A stretch of DNA of 64,000 bases from Rhodococcus sp. IEGM 1381 (lineage in GTDB: Bacteria; Actinomycetota; Actinomycetes; Mycobacteriales; Mycobacteriaceae): contig NZ_JASHKQ010000001.1 in NCBI RefSeq assembly GCF_030056795.1, positions 1,364,001-1,428,000 on the forward strand. The letters run 5' to 3'. Position numbers and translations under genes: made by a program. Shown one piece after another: positions 57,574-64,000 of this stretch. Below the pieces are notes generated by a model that worked only from the letters and a program-made list of their open reading frames with translations, was not told the DNA's origin and ran no database searches. Positions within the stretch are counted from its first letter, which is position 1. Each line of letters starts with the position of its first letter.

Positions 57574-58350
57574 GTGCGAACCGACGATCGATCCGCCGTG
57601 TCTCACCGGCAAGACGGTCACGTCCGCATCATCACCCTGGACAGGCCGGCTACGCGAAATGCGCTCACCCCGTCCGACCGGGAGCACGTGCTGGCCGCGC
57701 TCGAGTCGGCAGGTGCGGACCGTGCAACGCGGGTGGTGCTGCTGCGGGGTCACGGTAGCCATTTCTGCGCAGGCGGTGACATTTCGTCCATGACCGACGA
57801 TCGGAGCGAGAGCCTACGCAGGCTCGACGTGCTCGCAGCCATCGCGCGGACCCTGATCGAGTCGACGAAGCCGGTCGTCGCAGCAGTCGAGGGCTGCGCG
57901 TTCGGGATGGGGCTCTCGCTCGTTGCGGCATCCGACTACGTTGTGGCAGGGCAGTCGGCACGATTCGGGGCGTCGTTCGGAAGAATCGGATTGATACCTG
58001 ACACAGGACTTTTCGTCACCTTGCCGCGTCGGATCGGGGTAGCGCGGGCGAAGCGTCTCCTTCTTCTCAGCGGAGAGGCAGAGGCGACGGTCGCGGAGTC
58101 GTGGGGACTGGTGGACGAGGTGTCTCCGGTGGGAGGCGCGTTCGAACGAGCACAGGCCGTCGCCCACGGGATGGCTGCGCTGTCTCCGGCTGCGATCTCA
58201 GGAGTCAAGAGAATTTTCGCGATGGGAGCAGCAGACGTCGACGAGATTCTGTCCGCAGAGAAATTCATTCAGAGCGAGCTGCAAGTCGGTACCGATTTCG
58301 CGGAGGGCCGCGCAGCATTTCGCGATAAGCGCACTCCCGTATTCGGCTGA
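57574..58350 (+). CDS. Crotonase-family enoyl-CoA isomerase (PaaG/ECI-like)
   Basis: About 258 residues. Oxyanion segments HFCAGGDISSMT and AVEGCAFGMGLSLV are intact, but the site reads FGRIGLIPDTG: no Glu at the hydratase position and an Asp in LIPD, as in PaaG and other double-bond isomerases. It may therefore shift a double bond rather than hydrate it. The start is uncertain: GTG 57574 has GGAAGGGG upstream, while GTG 57553 would overlap the previous gene by 16 bases. Confidence 0.85.
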   Translation: MRTDDRSAVSHRQDGHVRIITLDRPATRNALTPSDREHVLAALESAGADRATRVVLLRGHGSHFCAGGDISSMTDDRSESLRRLDVLAAIARTLIESTKPVVAAVEGCAFGMGLSLVAASDYVVAGQSARFGASFGRIGLIPDTGLFVTLPRRIGVARAKRLLLLSGEAEATVAESWGLVDEVSPVGGAFERAQAVAHGMAALSPAAISGVKRIFAMGAADVDEILSAEKFIQSELQVGTDFAEGRAAFRDKRTPVFG

Positions 58351-58371
58351 GATCAGGAGGATTTCGACACC

Positions 58372-59139
58372 GTGTTACCGATAGGAACTTTCGACGGCCG
58401 AGTTGCGGTCGTGACCGGAGGCGGCTCCGGTATCGGAGCGGCGATCGCCATCGAATTGGCACGTCTCGGTGCTGCGGTCGCCTTACTGGGGCGTCGGCAG
58501 GACAAGGTCGACGCCATCGCAGAGCGAATAGTCGGCTCGGGAGGGACCGCATCGGGCCACTCGGTCGATGTTCGACGCCGCGACACAGTGGAATCGACAC
58601 TGGCCGAGGTTGTATCGACATTCGGAAAGATCGACGTTCTGGTCAACAGTGCCGCAGGCAACTTCACAGCAGATCCCGAGAATCTGTCGCCGAACGGGTG
58701 GAGTTCCGTTGTCGACATCGTCCTGGACGGGACGTGGAACTGCACTCAGACCGTCGGGCGTCACCTCATCGGTCGAGGAAGCCCCGGCGCGGTCCTGAAC
58801 ATCGGATCGAACATGTCGCGTTACGGTGGTCCACACACCGTTCACTCCGCGAGCGCGAAGGCTGCAGTTCTGGCCATGTCGAAGTCGCTCGGCGTCGCAT
58901 GGGGGCCGCATGGCATTCGGGTCAACACCCTGATTCCGGGTCCTGTCGCCGATACCGCCGGTGTGTCGATTCTGCACGAGGCGGGCGAGCGAGCAATGCA
59001 CGACACCGTCCCGCTCGGTCGGTCGGCGTCCAAACTCGAAGTAGCGCAGGCAGCGTCCTATTTGCTCAGTGACTACGCGAGTTTCGTAACCGGAACGGAA
59101 CTGGTCATCGACGGTGGACGCTCGCTGGGGCGTGACTGA
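58372..59139 (+). CDS. SDR, 2,4-dienoyl-CoA reductase-like
   Basis: 255 residues. TGGGSGIG Rossmann motif and the NSAAGNF signature of peroxisomal/mitochondrial-type dienoyl-CoA reductases. The usual YxxxK Tyr is replaced by Ser in HSASAKAAV, which is normal for that subfamily. It would reduce 2,4-dienoyl-CoA with NADPH, needed for polyunsaturated or conjugated acyl chains. GTG start with CAGGAGG upstream; the stop overlaps the next ATG. Confidence 0.85.
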   Translation: MLPIGTFDGRVAVVTGGGSGIGAAIAIELARLGAAVALLGRRQDKVDAIAERIVGSGGTASGHSVDVRRRDTVESTLAEVVSTFGKIDVLVNSAAGNFTADPENLSPNGWSSVVDIVLDGTWNCTQTVGRHLIGRGSPGAVLNIGSNMSRYGGPHTVHSASAKAAVLAMSKSLGVAWGPHGIRVNTLIPGPVADTAGVSILHEAGERAMHDTVPLGRSASKLEVAQAASYLLSDYASFVTGTELVIDGGRSLGRD

Positions 59140-60236
59140 TGGCTGGTTCACTGCACGGGATACGCGTGCTGGAAATCGCGAGTATCGGTCCTGGCCCACA
59201 TGCCGCAATGATGTTGTCGGACATGGGTGCCGAGGTCGTGCGAGTGGAGCGTCCGGGGGCCGACGGTAAACCGAGTCCGGCACCGGATGATCCAGTATTG
59301 CGTGGACGGCTTCGCGTCGCCCTGGATTTGAAGTCTGACAATGGGATCGGTGAGCTGTACGAACTCATCGAACGCGCAGACGTACTCATCGAAGGGTTTC
59401 GGCCTGGCACGACCGAACGCCTCGGCTTCGGTCCCGAGCAGTGCGCGCGGGCCAATCCTGGGTTGATCTACGGCCGAATGACCGGATGGGGACAGTACGG
59501 TCCGTTGGCGGACAGTGCGGGCCACGACATCAACTACATCGCTCTGACGGGTGCCTTGCATTCGATAGGTCCCGCCGCGGACGTGCCGCCACCGCCGCTC
59601 AACCTTGTCGGGGATTTCGGCGGAGGTTCCACGTATCTGACGCTGGGGATCGTGGCGGCCCTGGTGGAACGGGCCCGATCCGGACTGGGGCAGGTCGTCG
59701 ACGCTGCCATGGTCGACGGAGTGTCCTCGCTGATGCAGATGACGTGGTCACTGCGGCGGACAGGTATCTGGAACGACGAACGATCGTCGAACAGTCTCGA
59801 CGGCACAGCACCGTTCTATCGGACGTACCGCTGCGGCGACGGACGCTTCGTTGCGGTCGGTGCTATCGAACCGCAGTTCTACGCGGCGTTCGTGTCGGGG
59901 CTGGGGATCGACGCCGGGAGTCTGTCGGCACAGCGAGACCGTGCCGGGTGGACTCGACTCACCGAGATCTTCTCGGCACGGCTGGCCGAGATGCCTCGTG
60001 ACTACTGGGAAGAGCGGTTTTCGGGCACCGATGCGTGCGTGACGCCAGTTCTGGCGCTGGACGAGGTGGAAAGTCACCCACACAACGTGGCGCGCGGATA
60101 CGTATCCCGCGAAGGCCGTGCGACCATGTCGTCGCCTGCACCTCGGCTGAGCCGGACACCGTCCACCGCCGGGGCCGAACCGATCGATACTACGGTGGAA
60201 TCGATCGGGCAGCGATGGCACAACAGGTCGGATTGA
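59139..60236 (+). CDS. CaiB/BaiF-family enzyme, alpha-methylacyl-CoA racemase-like
   Basis: 365 residues of the class III CoA-transferase superfamily. N-terminal GIRVLEIASIGPGPHAAMML, His in SAGHDINYIA near 129 and Asp in NLVGDFGGGS near 159, matching the His/Asp pair of AMACR/MCR racemases more than the single Asp of CoA transferases. It would epimerise 2-methylacyl-CoA so that stereospecific acyl-CoA dehydrogenases can act on methyl-branched chains. TGATG overlap with the SDR gene. Confidence 0.88.
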   Translation: MAGSLHGIRVLEIASIGPGPHAAMMLSDMGAEVVRVERPGADGKPSPAPDDPVLRGRLRVALDLKSDNGIGELYELIERADVLIEGFRPGTTERLGFGPEQCARANPGLIYGRMTGWGQYGPLADSAGHDINYIALTGALHSIGPAADVPPPPLNLVGDFGGGSTYLTLGIVAALVERARSGLGQVVDAAMVDGVSSLMQMTWSLRRTGIWNDERSSNSLDGTAPFYRTYRCGDGRFVAVGAIEPQFYAAFVSGLGIDAGSLSAQRDRAGWTRLTEIFSARLAEMPRDYWEERFSGTDACVTPVLALDEVESHPHNVARGYVSREGRATMSSPAPRLSRTPSTAGAEPIDTTVESIGQRWHNRSD

Positions 60237-60245
60237 GCCTCCGCG

Positions 60246-61136
60246 ATGGAATTACGACACCTTCAGTATTTCCTCGCGGTGGTGGACACCGGTGGCATGA
60301 GCAACGCTGCGGTGTCGATGCAGGTTTCGAATCCCTCTGTTTCTCAAGCGATCGCGTTCCTCGAACGCGACCTCGGTAGTTCACTGTTCGCCAGAGTCGG
60401 CAAAGGGCTGACCCTCACCCCGGCCGGCCACGCGCTGATCGGTCCCGCCCGCAAAGTTCTCCGCGACGTCGTCTCGGCCGCATCTGCGATAGACGACGGA
60501 TCGGGAACCTTGCGAGGTCGGCTGGAAATAGCGGCTTCACCACACGTGGCCGCCGAGCCCGTTGCAGGTCTGGTCGCCCGGTTTCGGGCGTCGCACCCCG
60601 GCACCTCCGTCCGAATAGGTGCCCTGCCCACTGTGGGCGCAGTGGGTGGACTCATTCGAGATGGCCACTGTGAGTTCGTCTTCTGCCATCTGCCGGTGTC
60701 GGTGGGCGGTTTGGCGACGCTCGTGCTCGGTGTACACACCTACTGGCTGGTCTTCCCACCTGGTGCCGAAGTTGCGGCAACCGACCCGTTCCCGCTCGCT
60801 GAACTACCCTCGAGATCACTTGTCGCAGTGCCGCAGGGATCGCCGCAGCGGGTCACAGTGGAACGCGCGCTTCACGAGGCAGGCCAACGAACCACACCGT
60901 CCGCGGTGGTACAACACCGGGAGGCAATGATTCCGTTCGTACTCGAAGGCGTCGGCACCTCGATCATGGAACGCTCGCTGGCGGAGCGCGCTGCATGCAG
61001 AGGGGCTCAGGTGCGGGCCGTCGAGCCGGCGATAGAGTTGACGCATGCGGTGATCTACGATTCCGAGGCACTGTCCCCTGTCGGTTCGGCATTTCTGGCT
61101 TCGATCATGGAAGGTTTGGCAGCAGAAGGGAATTGA
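60246..61136 (+). CDS. LysR-family regulator, last gene of the operon
   Basis: 296 residues. N-terminal LysR helix-turn-helix (ELRHLQYFLAVVDTGGMSNA, PSVSQAIAFLERDLG) and a periplasmic-binding-fold effector domain. It starts nine bases after the racemase-like gene, so unlike most LysR genes it lies downstream of, and probably within, the operon it might regulate. Its 3' end overlaps the convergent LysR gene by 32 bases. Confidence 0.9.
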   Translation: MELRHLQYFLAVVDTGGMSNAAVSMQVSNPSVSQAIAFLERDLGSSLFARVGKGLTLTPAGHALIGPARKVLRDVVSAASAIDDGSGTLRGRLEIAASPHVAAEPVAGLVARFRASHPGTSVRIGALPTVGAVGGLIRDGHCEFVFCHLPVSVGGLATLVLGVHTYWLVFPPGAEVAATDPFPLAELPSRSLVAVPQGSPQRVTVERALHEAGQRTTPSAVVQHREAMIPFVLEGVGTSIMERSLAERAACRGAQVRAVEPAIELTHAVIYDSEALSPVGSAFLASIMEGLAAEGN

Positions 61137-61989
61137 CATCCATGAAGGCCCGTGCGGCGGGTGAGACGGCACTGCTGCGAACCATGACCGCGAGACGGCG
61201 AACAATTGGCGGAGTCAGTGACCGCACTGCCACGTCGGTGAGCTCCCGTCGAGCGATGTCCGCAGGCACCAGCGTGGCACCTGCACCGCGTACGACCAGT
61301 TCCCACACTGCCTGTCGATGTGCGCACTCGATGACAGCCGATCCGAATGCACCATCGAGACCTGGCACGTGCGAGCGACTCGAATCGCGGACGGAGAGGT
61401 CGACGATCATCGGAACGGTATCGAGGTCCCGAAGCGTCAGAGGTTCCGGTAGTGCCGCTGCCAGCTCGTGTGACAGCGCGAGAAGAATCTCCTGAGTTCC
61501 ACATTCGACGATTCTGAGTCCGTCGGATCGAAAGGGCAGTTCTGCGAGTCCGACTTCGGTGGCACCTGATCTCACCGAAGTGGCAACGTCGTCGGCCGCG
61601 TCGGCCCCGGAAATCCTGATCTCGATATCGGGGTAGTGACGGTGGAACAGCCCGGCCATGCGAGGTAGCGGATCGACCGAAAGCGTTGGGGTCGAAGCGA
61701 TATCGATAGTCCCGGCCTGAAGCGTCGACACTGCCGTTACTGCCCGTCGCGCAGCGGCTATATCGGCAGCGACTCTACGGGCAGGCGCGACGAACGAACG
61801 CCCGGCCTCGGTGAGAGCCAAACGGCGCCCTGATCGCGAGAACAATTCGACGGACAGTTGCTGCTCGAGTTGGCGAATCGCCTGTGACACTGCGGGCTGG
61901 GTGACGTAGAGACTGCGCGACGCGTCGGTGACGCTGCCATGGTCCACCACGGCCAAGAAGTACTCGATCAAACGCAGTTCCACCATCAC
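61105..61989 (-). CDS. LysR-family regulator, convergent and overlapping
   Basis: 294 residues, clearly related in design to its neighbour (ELRLIEYFLAVVDHGSVTDA, PAVSQAIRQLEQQLSVELFS). The two genes end tail to tail with 32 bp of shared sequence coding on both strands. It precedes no obvious target; the next gene to the right is a leftward acyl-CoA dehydrogenase ending 41 bp away. Confidence 0.9.
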   Translation of the reverse strand: MMVELRLIEYFLAVVDHGSVTDASRSLYVTQPAVSQAIRQLEQQLSVELFSRSGRRLALTEAGRSFVAPARRVAADIAAARRAVTAVSTLQAGTIDIASTPTLSVDPLPRMAGLFHRHYPDIEIRISGADAADDVATSVRSGATEVGLAELPFRSDGLRIVECGTQEILLALSHELAAALPEPLTLRDLDTVPMIVDLSVRDSSRSHVPGLDGAFGSAVIECAHRQAVWELVVRGAGATLVPADIARRELTDVAVRSLTPPIVRRLAVMVRSSAVSPAARAFMDVNSLLLPNLP

Positions 61990-62030
61990 ACCCTAGAACC
62001 CCGACAGCTGGCGGTGCACTACTCGTACGC

Positions 62031-63182
62031 TCAGTAGGCGGGGGCGTCCTTGAGGAGTTGGCGCGCGATGATGAGCTTCTGGATCTCGCTCGTACCCTCG
62101 TAGATGCGGAAAAGGCGCACATCGCGGTACAGCCGTTCCACGGGCACTGTTCGCATGTAGCCGAGGCCTCCGTGAATCTGAACCGCGCGATCGGCGACTC
62201 GACCGACCATCTCGGTGCAGTACAACTTGGTGGTCGATGGCCCCATTTTCGTGTCGATTCCCGAGTCGTAGTCGACCGCGGCCGCGAGTGCCATGGCCTT
62301 ACCCGCTGCGATTTCGGTTTTGCTCTCGGCCAGCATCGCTTGGACCAGCTGGAAGCCTCCGATAGAACGGCCACCCTGGGTGATCACGGTTGCTGCTCGC
62401 ACCGATTCCTCCAGCAGCCTTTCACCGATTCCGACGCACAACGCACCGACGTGCAGACGACCGCGTGACAATGCACCCATGGCTGCGGCGAATCCGGCGC
62501 CTTCTTGTCCACCGATGATGTTGTCCACCGGAACCCGGACGTTGTCGAAGAAGAGCTCGGCGGTCCAGGCACCGGATTGTCCCATCTTCTTGTCGTGCGG
62601 TCCGACGGTGAGCCCTGGGCTGTCTGCGTCGACGGCGAGCACGGAGATTCCCTTCGTGCCGGTGGACGATGGATCTGTGCGTGCGAAGACCATGAAGACA
62701 CCGGCCAGCGGCGCATTGGTGATGTAGCGTTTCGTCCCGTTCAGGACGTAGTGGTCGCCGTCGGCAACTGCAGTGGTACGCAGACCTGTCGGGTCGGACC
62801 CGGCGTCTGCCTCGGTGAGTGCGAACGATCCGATGAGTTCGCCTGATGCCAACCGGGGGAGGTAGTCCTTCTTCTGTTCCTCGGTGCCATACCGGGCAAC
62901 CACTTGGCCGGCAATACCGTTGTTGGTCGAGATCATGGACCGAAATGCGGGGGTGGTGTGGCCGAGTTCCATCGCCAGGCGCACATCCTCGCTCATCGTG
63001 AAGCCCATTCCGCCGTACTCCTCCGGGAGTGCGTACCCGAACAGGCCCATGGATGCAGCTTTTCGGCGAATGTCGTCGGGAATGGCGTCGGTCTCTTCGA
63101 TCTCTTCTTCGCGTGGCACGACCTCCTTGCGGATGAACGTTCGCACTGTGCCAAGAATGTCGTCGAAAATTTCGGATTCCAT
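62031..63182 (-). CDS. Acyl-CoA dehydrogenase, MCAD-type active site
   Basis: 383 residues. FALTEADAGSDPTGLRTTA, QIHGGLGYMRTVPVERLYRD and the catalytic Glu in RIYEGTSEIQK, the MCAD/SCAD position, unlike the enzyme at 54.8 kb. Likely substrate range: short or medium acyl-CoA. The ATG at 63182 begins MESEIFDDILGTVR, a normal N-terminal helix; earlier in-frame starts (63230, 63344) add unconserved sequence. Downstream of the GntR regulator on the same strand. Confidence 0.92.
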   Translation of the reverse strand: MESEIFDDILGTVRTFIRKEVVPREEEIEETDAIPDDIRRKAASMGLFGYALPEEYGGMGFTMSEDVRLAMELGHTTPAFRSMISTNNGIAGQVVARYGTEEQKKDYLPRLASGELIGSFALTEADAGSDPTGLRTTAVADGDHYVLNGTKRYITNAPLAGVFMVFARTDPSSTGTKGISVLAVDADSPGLTVGPHDKKMGQSGAWTAELFFDNVRVPVDNIIGGQEGAGFAAAMGALSRGRLHVGALCVGIGERLLEESVRAATVITQGGRSIGGFQLVQAMLAESKTEIAAGKAMALAAAVDYDSGIDTKMGPSTTKLYCTEMVGRVADRAVQIHGGLGYMRTVPVERLYRDVRLFRIYEGTSEIQKLIIARQLLKDAPAY

Positions 63183-63395
63183 GGTCTCTTTCTTTTGTTC
63201 GTTGTGGTTCGCCACGTCCGCGTCCGTCATATTCTGTGCGCATAAAATCCGCGCAACTTCGATGGCGACATCAACGGTCACGGATATCGAGTCGACGAGG
63301 GACGTACCGCAACCCATGAAAGTGCGAGCGGGGCCCGTACACAAGACGAATATTGCCTAACCCATCGCTAGGCTCTACTTATGATCGGACGCTGA

Positions 63396-64000
63396 TCAGG
63401 TCGTTTCCGTCGTGTCCTGCTCGTCCAGTCCAGGCGCATCCTCTTCGTGCGCATCCTCTTCGTGCGCATCGTCTCTGGGCGCTTCGTCTTCGGACACGTC
63501 GTCGGCGTGTGACTCGGCGTGGACTCGCTCGATGTGCTCGGTGAGGAGTCGGCCGGCTTCGAGTACGTGGTCCGCCATCGCTTTACGCGCGCCGTCGCCG
63601 TCGCCGGCCGAGAGCATCTCGATGATCTGACGGTGATCTTGGGCAGAGGCTTTCGGCCACCCCTGAATTGCTGCGAAGAATTTTCGCGGCGCGTACCCCA
63701 GAGTCGACCCAACCATCCATTGCAGCTTCGGGCTGCCTGCGAGCGCGAAAATCGATCGGTGGAACGAGTGATTGATTCGCTCGACTTCGTCGAAGTCCTC
63801 GTCGTGCGCGGCCCTTTCCAGCGCGTCCTGGAGTTCGTTCAGTACGTGTATGTCCGAGTCCCCGGCGCGCGCTGCAGCGCGGGCAGTGAGTTCTCCGGCC
63901 AGTAGCGCCTGAGCGGTGAAAACGTCGTTGATGTCCTGTGGATCGAGCGGGGCGATCACGAACCCTTTGCGAGGAATTACTCGGAGGAAGCCCTCGGACT
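63396..64000 (-). CDS. GntR/FCD-family regulator, 5' end beyond the window
   Basis: The frame stays open to the window edge and enters the end of a GntR winged helix (SEGFLRVIPRKGFVIAPLDP), so the start lies outside. The FCD effector domain follows with helices bearing INHSFHRSIF and GYAPRKFF; metal-binding His and Asp residues are recognisable. The C-terminus carries a short acidic repeat (AHEEDAHEEDA) encoded by a 15-bp tandem repeat at about 63450. FadR-like GntR/FCD proteins often sense carboxylates or acyl-CoAs, fitting the acyl-CoA dehydrogenase 213 bp downstream. Confidence 0.88.
   Translation of the reverse strand, partial: SEGFLRVIPRKGFVIAPLDPQDINDVFTAQALLAGELTARAAARAGDSDIHVLNELQDALERAAHDEDFDEVERINHSFHRSIFALAGSPKLQWMVGSTLGYAPRKFFAAIQGWPKASAQDHRQIIEMLSAGDGDGARKAMADHVLEAGRLLTEHIERVHAESHADDVSEDEAPRDDAHEEDAHEEDAPGLDEQDTTETT

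Overview
The window is high-GC actinobacterial DNA, most like Rhodococcus or a close relative in the Mycobacteriales. The evidence is gene content and order: an aspC-type aminotransferase, an etfD-type Fe-S reductase (Rv0338c-like), a LuxR-type iniR regulator (Rv0339c-like), iniB-iniA-iniC, then dnaK-grpE-dnaJ-hspR with HAIR operators. This is the order I remember from the Mycobacterium tuberculosis Rv0337c-Rv0353 region, with extra genes inserted. No rRNA, tRNA, CRISPR array, transposase or prophage gene was seen.

Layout. 1-11.7 kb: a membrane-anchored Hsp70-like protein, the divergent aldR/ald pair, a YibE/F membrane protein, the aminotransferase, an SRAP (HMCES) protein, an Eis-like acetyltransferase, a DUF3263 protein and an S9 peptidase. 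11.7-12.9 kb: an AbiEi/DUF559-type nuclease-like gene bracketed by two near-identical long hairpins. 12.9-17.6 kb: EtfD with a very long repeat-bearing C-terminal tail, and a small secreted protein. 17.6-33.6 kb: the most unusual region. Two secreted S1 proteases, an intact Hsp70-like membrane protein, a shrunken Hsp70-like protein that has lost its ATPase core, the IniR regulator and a further Hsp70-like membrane protein all read leftwards. iniB (glycine-rich) and the dynamin-like GTPases iniA and iniC read rightwards from the shared intergenic region. 33.6-45.6 kb: a small membrane protein, a TreS-like GH13 enzyme, a secreted protein, the dnaK operon, an FAD/NAD oxidoreductase, an MFS/MarR drug-resistance pair, a small unknown gene and rsgA. 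46.2-61.1 kb: one long rightward operon of 15 closely spaced or overlapping genes. It holds a Dpp/Opp-type ABC importer, a thioesterase, a thiolase, an acyl-CoA synthetase, an acyl-CoA dehydrogenase, two SDRs, two crotonases, a CaiB/AMACR-type enzyme and a LysR regulator. A convergent second LysR, another acyl-CoA dehydrogenase and a GntR/FCD regulator cut by the window edge follow.

How the parts work together. The long operon looks like an uptake-and-beta-oxidation module for an unidentified carboxylic acid that is probably unsaturated and/or alpha-branched. Its acyl-CoA dehydrogenases should pass electrons through ETF to EtfD. The central region looks like an envelope-stress module: a P-loop/LuxR regulator co-transcribed with membrane-anchored Hsp70-like ATPases (cytoplasmic nucleotide-binding head, one membrane span, Pro/Thr-rich outer tail) and divergent from a glycine-rich protein and paired dynamin-like membrane GTPases. 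iniBAC itself is known. I know of no functional description of its pairing with several membrane Hsp70-like proteins, and I rank that as the best candidate for an undescribed system here.
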